Both the position numbers and the translations under genes were made by a program. This document shows, piece by piece, positions 1 to 6,277 of a stretch of 6,277 nucleotides of DNA (positions are counted from its first letter, which is position 1; every line of letters begins with the position of its first letter). Source of the stretch: Gammaproteobacteria bacterium UBA6173 (GTDB taxonomy: Bacteria; Pseudomonadota; Gammaproteobacteria; Pseudomonadales; Pseudohongiellaceae); NCBI GenBank assembly GCA_002422225.1, contig DITX01000030.1, forward strand, positions 3,002-9,278, read 5' to 3'. Under the pieces are notes generated by a model that saw only the letters and a list, made by a program, of their open reading frames with translations, searched no databases and was not told the origin of the DNA.

Positions 1-15
1 CCTGACGCGCCTGCG

Positions 16-39
16 TTGGGGGCAATTGCATTTCCCCAA
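16..39. repeat. Short inverted repeat upstream of the receptor gene
   Basis: TTGGGG at 16-21 pairs with CCCCAA at 34-39 across a 12-nt loop, and the loop contains the 8-bp palindrome GCAATTGC (22-29). It could be a leader hairpin, an operator or the end of an upstream terminator, but a 6-bp stem may be chance. I see no convincing -35/-10 pair in the 71 bases before the gene. Confidence 0.2.
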
Positions 40-58
40 TTTCAGCTCGGGCGTCCAT

Positions 59-62
59 GGAG
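59..62 (+). promoter_or_regulatory. Shine-Dalgarno GGAG deciding the receptor start
   Basis: GGAG lies 9 nt upstream of ATG 72. It falls inside the codons that would be translated from the alternative ATG at 57, which itself has no purine-rich motif at the right distance. This favours 72 as the start. Confidence 0.5.
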
Positions 63-71
63 TTCAGTTAT

Positions 72-3000
72 ATGACACGTTTTACACCTCACATCTGCGT
101 TTCAAATCAATCAAATAGCGCAAAGAATATTCTGCGACTGAAACCATTGAACAAGATGGTGCGTCTGGCAATTTACGGCGCACTGTTAAGCGCCGCCTCT
201 CAGGTGGCAGCGCAACCGGCTGCCAACACGCCATCAAACACACCCGAAATTCAGGAAGTTTTGGTAACGGGCTCCAACATCCGCCGCGCAGAAAACGATG
301 GCACTGTGCCCGTTTCTGTGATTGGAGAAGAGGCCATGGAAGTGCGTGCGGCGCTGTTGCCTGTTGACTTGCTGACGTCTTTGCCATCGGTGGTTAACTT
401 GCCCGAGAATGAAACCCGTCTGGGCTCATCTGGTGCACGTGGTGACAATGCCAACATCAACCTGCGTAACATGGGTGCCACTGCCACCTTGGTGTTAGTG
501 AATGGCCGACGCATGGCCATCAACCCGATGACTGCAGGTCTGTCACAGGCAGTTAACGTCAACCAGTTGCCCACCCAGGGCGTGGATCGCATTGAGGTGC
601 TGCGCGATGGCGCATCATCAATATACGGATCGGATGCCGTCGGCGGCGTGATCAACTACATTATGAAACGCGAATTTGACGGTGTAGAAGCTTCTTTTCA
701 GCAAGGTGGCACCGAGCACGGTGGCGGTGGTAATACCCAATTGGCACTGACCTTTGGCTCAACAGACTTTGCCGATGGTCGCGGCCGTTTTATTGGCAGT
801 ATCGAGGCGCTGACCCGCGACAGCATCGCGCTGACAGACAGAGAGTTCAGCCGTACATCCTTTAACGCCGATCGCGCACCCGCACCCTTCAATAGCGTTG
901 GAGGCCCCTTTGATGGGCGAACTGCACGCGGATACTGGCCAACTTTCCGTGTCGGCACCTCAACCGCCAACAACTACTTCCGTCCGGTGAACGGCGTGCC
1001 ATCACTGACCACCGTTGCGCCGAACCGCACAAGCAACCCGGAATTTTTCCTTGATCTGAACCAGTTTGGTTTTGCCTCGCCCGAGGTCAAACGCAGCAAT
1101 ACCTATCTGGCTGGCGAATATGACCTGACACCATCTGTGACTGCCTTTGCGGAACTTGGCTACTACATGGCCAGCTCTACCATGCAGCGCCAGCCACTCG
1201 CATTAAACGGCCCCACCTCAGACAAACTGATGCTGATGCCGATCGACAACCCCTATAACCCCTACGGTTCGCGCTTTTATCATCCCACCGGTGCACCTAA
1301 TTCTGACGGCAGTGCACGTATCGCCGGCACACCCAGAACGGTAGGCTTTACACAAATGACACTGGCCGGCCTTGCGCCAGAAGTGATACAGACAGATTCC
1401 GATGTTTTCCGATTCAGCACCGGCTTAAAAGGTTCATTTGGAGATACCTGGACCTGGGAAACCTCACTGTTCTACAACCAAGTGAACGGCAATGACGAAG
1501 CTTATCCGGATGTCCGTGAAAGCCTGTTGCAACAGGCAATCGCTCGTACCGACGCCAGCGCTTATAACCCGTTTGGATACACCTTCAAAGTGTTGAACGG
1601 CGCCGTCGTAGCCGATGCACCGTACAACAATCCGCAAGCGGTTGTGGATTCATTCAGCGCAGTATTCGCCCGGGAAGCACAGGCAGATATCAGCAGCATT
1701 GACGCCAAAGTCTCAGGCACATTATTTAACTGGTGGGGCGGCGATGTGATGGCCGCGTTTGGTGTTGAACACCGCCGCGAGAATCTGGAAGACGTGCGCC
1801 CACCGTTCAGTGGTGAAAACCCCGCCAGCTCAGGACTGGAAACCACCAACAATGACTTTTTGCTGCACCCGCCACGCCCAGATGTGTTTGGTGACCGCAA
1901 AGTGACCAGCGCCTTTGCTGAAGTGTTGGTGCCTCTGGTCAGTGAAGATGCCGGCATCCCTTTAGTTGATCGCCTGGAGCTCAACCTGTCGGCGCGTATG
2001 GAAGACTATAGCGACTTCGGCAGCACTACAAAACCTAAAATTGGGCTGAACTGGAAACCGGTTGACTGGGTCATGTTGCGTGCTTCCTACAATGAGGGCT
2101 TCATGGCACCTAGCCTTGCCGCGCTGTATACCAGCCCGCGCTGGAGTATTACTGCCGGTGCCGGTGACATCGACACTTACCGCAACCCGGCGCTCAACGA
2201 AGGGCCTTATGTAAAGCGCACTTACTTTGGTGGCAATCCGAATTTGCAAGCACAGGAATCCGAAGGCCAGACTGCAGGTTTTGTGATTGATGTGCCTTTT
2301 GTTGAAGGGCTGACACTCAATGCTGATTGGTGGAGTATCAGCCGCACCAATCTGCTCGGCCAGCGCAGTGTTGCGCAGATCAACACCAGCGACGACGCCC
2401 TGCTGGCAGCTTACACGCAGCAGCAACTTGCAGCGGGTGTCCCCATCAACCAGATTGATCTGGGCAGTGGCACGGCCAACTACAAAGGTGATGGGGATGT
2501 GGAACGTTTTGCACTCACCCCGGAAGATATCGCGGCGTTTGCCGCTTACAACGCTGCCAACCCTGACAAGCCAGTTGCGGCCGCAGGTCGTATCTTTTCA
2601 CGCAACCAACCGTTCCTGAATCTGTCTTCCAGTGAAAACAGTGGCGTCGACTTCGGCTTCCGATATGAACTGCGCGGATTAGCGATCGGCGACATGGTAT
2701 TCAGCTCGGAGTGGGCATACCTGAAGGAAGCTGAGTCTACCCTGTCACCTGCTAACGTTGCGCCCATTGTAAACAACCTGTTGCTCGGCTCTGGCGCCGC
2801 CGAATGGCGCAGCACCAGCAACCTATTCTGGCGTAATGGACCCTGGAATGCCGGCCTGGGCATTTACCACGTGGGCGAAACTCACGACAGCGGTGCTACC
2901 ACCACACAGGCGGTTTATGAAAGTCTGGGCAGCCCTACTTACATCGAACCATTTTTTACGCAAGGCAGAACCATCTATCGGCGCGTGATTGACAGCATAA

Positions 3001-3203
3001 TCACTTACAACCTGTCTGTAGGGTATCAGTTTGATGGTTCACGTTATGCTATGTTGCAGGACACTCGTCTGCGAATCGGTATCATCAACCTGACTGATGA
3101 GGAGCCACCTTTGGCAGCGAGTAATTTTGGCTATGATCCGGCGGTCAGCCAATCAACCATGACGGGCCGCAGCTGGAACATCCAGATCACGAGGAAATTT
3201 TGA
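72..3203 (+). CDS. TonB-dependent outer-membrane receptor (plug plus 22-strand barrel type), ligand unknown
   Basis: The predicted product is 1043 residues and should be an energised importer in the outer membrane, driven by TonB-ExbB-ExbD. A long signal peptide has a hydrophobic core at about residues 29-45 and a likely cut after A47 (QVAA|Q). A TonB-box-like segment, EIQEVLVTGSNIRR, spans 59-72. The plug follows, with INLRNMG, LVLVNGRRM and the hallmark GASSIYGSDAVGGVIN near 180-195. The rest is barrel, with LRASYNEGFMAPS at 669-681, and the protein ends in ITRKF; a terminal Phe is the usual outer-membrane assembly signal. There is no N-terminal STN signalling domain, so the sequence gives no hint of sigma/anti-sigma control. 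ATG 72 is preferred to the in-frame ATG at 57 because GGAG at 59-62 sits 9 nt before it, while 57 has no Shine-Dalgarno. The family is secure; the ligand (siderophore, sugar, peptide or other) cannot be read from the sequence. Confidence 0.95.
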   Translation: MTRFTPHICVSNQSNSAKNILRLKPLNKMVRLAIYGALLSAASQVAAQPAANTPSNTPEIQEVLVTGSNIRRAENDGTVPVSVIGEEAMEVRAALLPVDLLTSLPSVVNLPENETRLGSSGARGDNANINLRNMGATATLVLVNGRRMAINPMTAGLSQAVNVNQLPTQGVDRIEVLRDGASSIYGSDAVGGVINYIMKREFDGVEASFQQGGTEHGGGGNTQLALTFGSTDFADGRGRFIGSIEALTRDSIALTDREFSRTSFNADRAPAPFNSVGGPFDGRTARGYWPTFRVGTSTANNYFRPVNGVPSLTTVAPNRTSNPEFFLDLNQFGFASPEVKRSNTYLAGEYDLTPSVTAFAELGYYMASSTMQRQPLALNGPTSDKLMLMPIDNPYNPYGSRFYHPTGAPNSDGSARIAGTPRTVGFTQMTLAGLAPEVIQTDSDVFRFSTGLKGSFGDTWTWETSLFYNQVNGNDEAYPDVRESLLQQAIARTDASAYNPFGYTFKVLNGAVVADAPYNNPQAVVDSFSAVFAREAQADISSIDAKVSGTLFNWWGGDVMAAFGVEHRRENLEDVRPPFSGENPASSGLETTNNDFLLHPPRPDVFGDRKVTSAFAEVLVPLVSEDAGIPLVDRLELNLSARMEDYSDFGSTTKPKIGLNWKPVDWVMLRASYNEGFMAPSLAALYTSPRWSITAGAGDIDTYRNPALNEGPYVKRTYFGGNPNLQAQESEGQTAGFVIDVPFVEGLTLNADWWSISRTNLLGQRSVAQINTSDDALLAAYTQQQLAAGVPINQIDLGSGTANYKGDGDVERFALTPEDIAAFAAYNAANPDKPVAAAGRIFSRNQPFLNLSSSENSGVDFGFRYELRGLAIGDMVFSSEWAYLKEAESTLSPANVAPIVNNLLLGSGAAEWRSTSNLFWRNGPWNAGLGIYHVGETHDSGATTTQAVYESLGSPTYIEPFFTQGRTIYRRVIDSIITYNLSVGYQFDGSRYAMLQDTRLRIGIINLTDEEPPLAASNFGYDPAVSQSTMTGRSWNIQITRKF
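3191..3194 (+). promoter_or_regulatory. Ribosome binding site for the propeller-like gene, inside the receptor's last codons
   Basis: GAGG lies within the final receptor codons, 8 nt before ATG 3203. A TTG at 3200-3202 in the same frame would be only 5 nt away and is a weaker start, so ATG 3203 is preferred. Confidence 0.6.
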
Positions 3204-4183
3204 TGAAACCTTTTCCCGGTACAGAGTCGTCACCCACATTGTCCCGACGCGAAGCCCTGACCGCCGTAGCCAAAGTAGCTGGAGTTGTCGCCAGCAGTTT
3301 TGTGGCAGGCAAGTTTGGTATGACAGTTTTCGCGGCTGAGAATCAACCTGACGAAGCCAAACGCAATGCCTACCGAGCCTGGTTGCAGTCACTGCCCGCC
3401 GCGCCAGTGCCCGAGCTTACCAAACACGGTCTGGTGGCGACTGAACTGCAACGCTGGTCAGTGATGGAAGGCAATCAGGGTGTAGCGGTTGATGGCGAGC
3501 ACTTCTACGGCATTGGCAACCACGCGCTGGTCAAGCATCGCAAAGACAATGGCGTGCGTGTTGCTCAATGGTTTGGGCCACGTGACGGCACCATCATTCA
3601 CCTGAATGCCGGCTGGGTGGAGGGTGAGCGCCTGGTGCTCGCGCACTCAAATTTTCCACAACTGCCAATGGCAAGCTCCCTGGAAACATACGACACCCGC
3701 ACGCTACAGCCCATCGACACCTACAGCTTTGGTATCCGTCTTGGTTCACTGACCTGGGCGGTTCGCCACGACGGTTTCTGGTGGGCGTGTTTTGCCAACT
3801 ACAATGACAACGGCACCACACCGGGCTTTGACCAACGCTGGACCTTTGTCGCCAAGTTTGACGACAACTGGCAGCAACTGGAGTCATGGCTGTTCCCGCC
3901 GCAAGTGATCGCAACCTGGGGAGACAGCGCATGCTCTGGCGGCGACTGGGGCGACGACGGCCTGCTCTATGTTACTGGCCACGACGCCGCCGAGTTGTAC
4001 GTACTGCGCCTGCCCAAACAAGGCGTGACACTGGAATATGTCACCACCATCGACGTTCCCTTTGAAGGTCAGTCCTGGGCGTGGGATCGCAGCGCGCCCG
4101 GCGAACGAATCATCTACGGCATCAGCCGCGCACGCCAAGAAGTGATTGTGGTGCGCATCCCTGACGTGCCAGCTTCGCTTTGA
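3203..4183 (+). CDS. Putative Tat-exported, beta-propeller-like protein of unknown function
   Basis: The predicted product is 326 residues. The N-terminus carries a twin-arginine motif, LSRREAL, with R15-R16, then a mildly hydrophobic stretch (about 20-43) and a possible cut near A44/A45, suggesting Tat export to the periplasm. The remainder shows about five repeating units of the pattern small/hydrophobic - xDGxxFYxxG - strand - basic/acidic turn, for example GVAVDGEHFYGIGN (93-106), GSLTWAVRHDGFWWACFANY (181-200), GGDWGDDGLLYVTGHD (246-261) and the terminal GISRARQEVIVVRIP (306-320). This is typical of a beta-propeller. There are aromatic-rich segments and a single Cys (244), and I recognise no catalytic signature. 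The ATG overlaps the receptor stop (TGATG), so translation is probably coupled and the protein likely works with the receptor, as a periplasmic binding or processing partner. That role is inference; a lactonase-like enzyme is an alternative. Confidence 0.8.
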   Translation: MKPFPGTESSPTLSRREALTAVAKVAGVVASSFVAGKFGMTVFAAENQPDEAKRNAYRAWLQSLPAAPVPELTKHGLVATELQRWSVMEGNQGVAVDGEHFYGIGNHALVKHRKDNGVRVAQWFGPRDGTIIHLNAGWVEGERLVLAHSNFPQLPMASSLETYDTRTLQPIDTYSFGIRLGSLTWAVRHDGFWWACFANYNDNGTTPGFDQRWTFVAKFDDNWQQLESWLFPPQVIATWGDSACSGGDWGDDGLLYVTGHDAAELYVLRLPKQGVTLEYVTTIDVPFEGQSWAWDRSAPGERIIYGISRARQEVIVVRIPDVPASL

Positions 4184-4190
4184 TTTACAG

Positions 4191-4229
4191 AGGGGACGGA
4201 GGGATCAAATTTTGATCCCTCCGTCCCCT
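4191..4229. repeat. Perfect 39-nt palindrome, GGGGACGGAG family, copy 1
   Basis: The 19-bp arms at 4191-4209 (AGGGGACGGAGGGATCAAA) and 4211-4229 are exactly complementary around a single central T (4210). It begins 8 nt after the stop of the propeller-like gene. There is no downstream T-run, so it is not a textbook Rho-independent terminator, although the RNA hairpin would be very stable and could protect the 3' end of the receptor operon transcript. A near-identical copy lies at 5550-5598. The design resembles REP-like palindromes that are mobilised in trans by IS200-like REP-associated tyrosine transposases; no transposase gene is present here, so that link is inference. Confidence 0.9.
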
Positions 4230-4239
4230 GATCAACATG

Positions 4240-4245
4240 TATACT
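4240..4245 (+). promoter_or_regulatory. Possible -10 box of the serine hydrolase gene
   Basis: TATACT matches the sigma-70 -10 consensus at 5 of 6 positions and lies 30 nt before ATG 4276, which would give a leader of about 24 nt. No good -35 is found at 16-18 bp; the nearest candidate, TTGATC at 4212-4217 inside the palindrome, is 22 bp away. If real, it rules out translation from the in-frame ATG at 4237. Confidence 0.3.
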
Positions 4246-4264
4246 CTTGTGAAAATAAAAACTC

Positions 4265-4269
4265 AGGAG
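4265..4269 (+). promoter_or_regulatory. Shine-Dalgarno AGGAG deciding the serine hydrolase start
   Basis: AGGAG lies 6 nt upstream of ATG 4276, close to ideal. The in-frame ATGs at 4237 (overlapping the possible -10) and 4315 have no such motif. Confidence 0.75.
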
Positions 4270-4275
4270 CTCATC

Positions 4276-5550
4276 ATGTTAGCTGCGACCCGATTGTTTC
4301 CCCTCTCTTCGCTCATGCGTTACACGCAAATGGCTGCATTGGCAGCTTGTTTGTTGCCAATGTCACTCAATGCTCAAACGCCCAGCATTGACCAGTCCCG
4401 ATTGGAACGTATTAATCATGTCCTGCAAGCGTATGTAGACAGCGGCGAAATCGCCGGCGCTGTTGCGCTGGTGCAACAAAATGGCCGCACGGTGTACGAA
4501 CATGCAGTGGGCTGGGCCGATAAAGAAGCGGGTCGTGCAATGAGCAGCGACAGCATGTTTCGAATTGCTTCTCAGACCAAAGCGCTGACTAGCGTGCTGA
4601 TTCTGCAACTGATGGAAGAAGGCAAACTAAATCTGAATGATCCAGTTAGCCGCTTTATACCAGCTTATGCTTCCACAACTGTTGCAGTACAACAGGGGGA
4701 CCAAGTCACCATTGTGCCTGCTCAACGCCCTATTACACTGTTTGATCTGCTCACACACACCGCCGGCATTTCCTATGGTACTCAGGCCCACATCGCTGAC
4801 CTGTATCGCGCCCAAGGTTTGGGACCGGCAGCCGGTAATGGCTGGTATACCGCCGACAAAGATGAGCCGGTCTGCACCACCATGGAACGTCTGGCAAGTG
4901 TACCGTTCTTAAGACAGCCGGGCGAAGACTGGGTGTATGGATATAACACTGACGTGCTGGGCTGTGTGGCAGAGCGTGCGTCTGGTCTATCCCTTGACGA
5001 ACTGATCCGCACACGCATTACCGGGCCGTTGCAGATGAATGACACTCATTTTTTTGTACCAACAGATAAGCGTGAGCGTCTGGTGACTGTGTATGCCAGT
5101 GACGAAGACGGTAAAGCTGTGCGCGCACCCGATGGTGCAAGAGGCCAGGGTAGCTACAGCGAGGGGCCACGCCGCAACTTTGCCGGTGGTGCTGGTTTGA
5201 TCTCGACAGCGAGAGACTATGCCCGCTTTCTCGAGATGATTCGGAACGATGGAGAAGCCTATGGCGAAAAGATACTCTCACCACGCGCCGTCGCGTTGAT
5301 GACCAGCAATCAAATCGGTGACTTGCACACGAGTGGTCGAGGGTTTGGTCTCGGCTTTGAGACCACAGATCGCTATGGCGCAAATGGCATGGACGCAGTT
5401 GGATCTTATGGCTGGGGCGGCGCATACGGCTCAACGTACCGGATCGATCCGGTTGCCGAGATCAGCATTCTGCTGATGATTAACCAGTTGCCGCTGAGCA
5501 GCGACATCCGTACCAAATACCCTACGATGGTTTATCAGGCGCTGGAATAA
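4276..5550 (+). CDS. Exported serine hydrolase, class C beta-lactamase / EstB-type esterase family
   Basis: The predicted product is 424 residues. A signal peptide spans about residues 1-33 (core MAALAACLLPMSL, cut LNA|Q), so it should act in the periplasm. Family motifs appear in order: the nucleophile motif S99-Q-T-K102 in FRIASQTKALTS; LLTHTAGISYG (158-168); the second catalytic motif region VYGYNTDVLG, where Y221 aligns with the Tyr of EstB-like esterases rather than a strict YxN; GGAGLISTARDYARF (304-318); and YGWGGAYGSTYRIDP (378-392), where WGG replaces the KTG triad of true class C beta-lactamases. That replacement is typical of EstB-like esterases and related hydrolases, so an esterase or amidase is more likely than antibiotic resistance. 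LAAC at 22-25 also fits a lipobox, but the hydrophobic residues after the Cys favour ordinary signal peptidase I. The gene is flanked by two copies of the same palindrome. The natural substrate is not predictable. Confidence 0.92.
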   Translation: MLAATRLFPLSSLMRYTQMAALAACLLPMSLNAQTPSIDQSRLERINHVLQAYVDSGEIAGAVALVQQNGRTVYEHAVGWADKEAGRAMSSDSMFRIASQTKALTSVLILQLMEEGKLNLNDPVSRFIPAYASTTVAVQQGDQVTIVPAQRPITLFDLLTHTAGISYGTQAHIADLYRAQGLGPAAGNGWYTADKDEPVCTTMERLASVPFLRQPGEDWVYGYNTDVLGCVAERASGLSLDELIRTRITGPLQMNDTHFFVPTDKRERLVTVYASDEDGKAVRAPDGARGQGSYSEGPRRNFAGGAGLISTARDYARFLEMIRNDGEAYGEKILSPRAVALMTSNQIGDLHTSGRGFGLGFETTDRYGANGMDAVGSYGWGGAYGSTYRIDPVAEISILLMINQLPLSSDIRTKYPTMVYQALE

Positions 5551-5598
5551 AAAAAGGGGACGGAGTGATCAAAATTTGATCACTCCGTCCCCTTTTTT
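5550..5598. repeat. Perfect 49-nt palindrome, GGGGACGGAG family, copy 2
   Basis: The 24-bp arms at 5550-5573 and 5575-5598 are exactly complementary around one central A (5574). The core AGGGGACGGAGTGATCAAA (5555-5573) equals copy 1 at 4191 except for T instead of G at 5566, and the opposite arm carries the matching A at 5582, so pairing is kept. The outer six bases on each side are A and T runs. The first base is the last base of the hydrolase TAA stop. The repeat occupies nearly all of the space between the two convergent genes. Confidence 0.92.
5550..5598. terminator. Bidirectional Rho-independent terminator formed by the second palindrome
   Basis: Read on either strand, a GC-rich stem ends in a run of six U in the RNA (5593-5598 on +, the complement of 5550-5555 on -). 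The element sits directly after the hydrolase stop on + and 11 nt after the FAD subunit stop on -, the expected place for a shared terminator of convergent genes. Confidence 0.75.
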
Positions 5599-5608
5599 AC
5601 TATCTATA

Positions 5609-6277
5609 TCAAGCAGTCAGCAGCTTGGTTACCAAGTTGTCCATCAAGGGCATCTTGTAGGCATTCTGGTTCAGTGGGCGAGCGCCCTGGCTGGCCATGC
5701 CGGCCACCATCGTTGCAGTCGCTTCATTGCGTGGACGTCCCTGGATGGCACGCTCAACGCTGGTCAGACGACGTGGTGTGCACTGCACAGCGCCACAGAC
5801 GATGCTGGAGTCAACAATGTTGCCGCCCTCAATGCGCATTGCACCAGCAATGCTGACCAACGCAAAATCCCACACATTGCGGTCTGCTACTTTCTCGTAA
5901 TAGAACTCAGCGCCTGCCCACTTGGCAGGAATACGCACAGCGGTGAGGATTTCACCATCGCGCAGTACTGTGGTGCTTTCGATATTGATGGCTGGGCCTA
6001 CAAAAAAGCTGGCCGCTGGCACAACACGTTGACCGCTAGAGCTGGTGATCACCATTTGTGCTTCCAGGGCAACCAATGCAGGCGCGGTATCGCTAGGCGT
6101 AACAGCCACACAGCGACTGGCTTCAAAAATCGCGTGCTCACGGTTTTGCGCATCAGGCGTATCGGCGTAACACAAGTTACCACCGGCACGGTAACAATCT
6201 AGGCCACGGCGGTAGTACCAACAACGCACATCTTGCGCTACGTTACCGGCCAATGTACCGGCGTTACGAATTTGCGG
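5609..6277 (-). CDS. FAD-binding subunit of a xanthine-dehydrogenase-family molybdoenzyme (PaoB/YagS-like), N-terminus outside the window
   Basis: This is a partial gene of 222 visible codons that stays open to the right edge; family members run about 320-340 residues, so roughly the first third, including the first FAD-binding segment, is missing. The visible part starts with PQIRNAGTLAGN, the second FAD-contact motif of CO-dehydrogenase/xanthine-dehydrogenase flavin subunits. Four cysteines follow in RCWYY, LDCYR, NLCYA and SRCVA (fragment residues 19, 28, 36, 56; spacing x8, x7, x19); in PaoB- and HcrB-type subunits such cysteines bind an extra [4Fe-4S] cluster. VAVTPSDTAPALVAL and LRDGEILTAVRIP end the FAD domain, and EKVADRNVWDFALVSIAGAM (128-147) opens the C-terminal CO_deh_flav_C domain. 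The protein passes electrons between a [2Fe-2S] subunit and FAD in a cytoplasmic or, as in PaoABC, periplasmic complex. Partner genes must lie to the right, since no gene follows it before the terminator. The substrate is probably an aldehyde or aromatic/N-heterocyclic compound (inference). Confidence 0.93.
   Translation of the reverse strand, partial: PQIRNAGTLAGNVAQDVRCWYYRRGLDCYRAGGNLCYADTPDAQNREHAIFEASRCVAVTPSDTAPALVALEAQMVITSSSGQRVVPAASFFVGPAINIESTTVLRDGEILTAVRIPAKWAGAEFYYEKVADRNVWDFALVSIAGAMRIEGGNIVDSSIVCGAVQCTPRRLTSVERAIQGRPRNEATATMVAGMASQGARPLNQNAYKMPLMDNLVTKLLTA

Noticed and set aside
57..71. ATG at 57 as the receptor start, adding five residues
   Set aside because: It has no Shine-Dalgarno, and the GGAG motif lies just after it, properly spaced for ATG 72. 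It remains possible, since no transcript data are available.
4237..4275. ATG at 4237 as the hydrolase start, adding 13 residues
   Set aside because: It has no ribosome binding site and overlaps a possible -10 box. AGGAG is placed ideally for ATG 4276, which also gives a normal signal peptide.
5439..5452. 14-bp perfect palindrome CCGGATCGATCCGG
   Set aside because: It lies inside conserved hydrolase codons (YRIDP region) and contains overlapping GATC/CGATCG-type words; chance is sufficient and no second copy is seen.
4276..5550. Reading the serine hydrolase as an antibiotic-resistance beta-lactamase (AmpC)
   Set aside because: The SxxK motif is shared by the whole fold, but the YxN and KTG motifs are replaced by YGYNTD and WGG, as in EstB-like esterases, and there is no adjacent AmpR-type regulator.
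4191..5598. CRISPR array or insertion-sequence ends made by the two repeats
   Set aside because: There are only two copies 1.3 kb apart with a complete hydrolase gene between, no regular spacers, no transposase and no visible target-site duplication.
5576..6202. Long open frame on the + strand opposite the flavin subunit gene
   Set aside because: It begins inside the palindrome, shows no recognisable domain and is antisense to a gene with clear family motifs, so it is a shadow frame.

Overview
The window looks like chromosomal DNA of a Gram-negative, probably gammaproteobacterial, heterotroph. The reasons are a large outer-membrane TonB-dependent receptor with an aromatic C-terminus, a Tat-type exported protein, a periplasmic penicillin-binding-protein-like hydrolase and a PaoB/YagS-like molybdoenzyme subunit. 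The sequence alone does not allow a species call.

Layout: (1) 72-3203 (+) is a TonB-dependent receptor. (2) 3203-4183 (+) is a putative Tat-exported, beta-propeller-like protein whose ATG overlaps the receptor stop by one base, so the two form a tightly coupled pair. (3) 4191-4229 is a perfect 19-bp-arm palindrome of the GGGGACGGAG type. (4) 4276-5550 (+) is an exported serine hydrolase of the class C beta-lactamase/EstB esterase fold. (5) 5550-5598 is a second copy of the same palindrome with A/T extensions; it starts on the last base of the hydrolase stop codon and lies between two convergent genes, where it can serve as a bidirectional terminator. (6) 5609-6277 (-) is the C-terminal two thirds of a xanthine-dehydrogenase-family FAD subunit with four cysteines suited to a [4Fe-4S] cluster; its N-terminus lies beyond the right edge. 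There is no gene-free stretch over 300 bases.

Functional reading (inference): the receptor imports an unidentified ligand across the outer membrane, the propeller protein works with it in the periplasm, and the exported hydrolase may cleave an ester or amide there. Nothing in the sequence identifies the ligand, and the hydrolase appears to be a separate transcription unit. The molybdo-flavoprotein gene is the last gene of a different, leftward operon.

The most notable non-coding signal is the pair of near-identical palindromes flanking the hydrolase gene. They differ by one compensated base pair, and their single central bases place them in opposite orientation. They resemble REP-like dispersed palindromes rather than ordinary unique terminators. 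I did not find a convincing new multi-gene system in this window.
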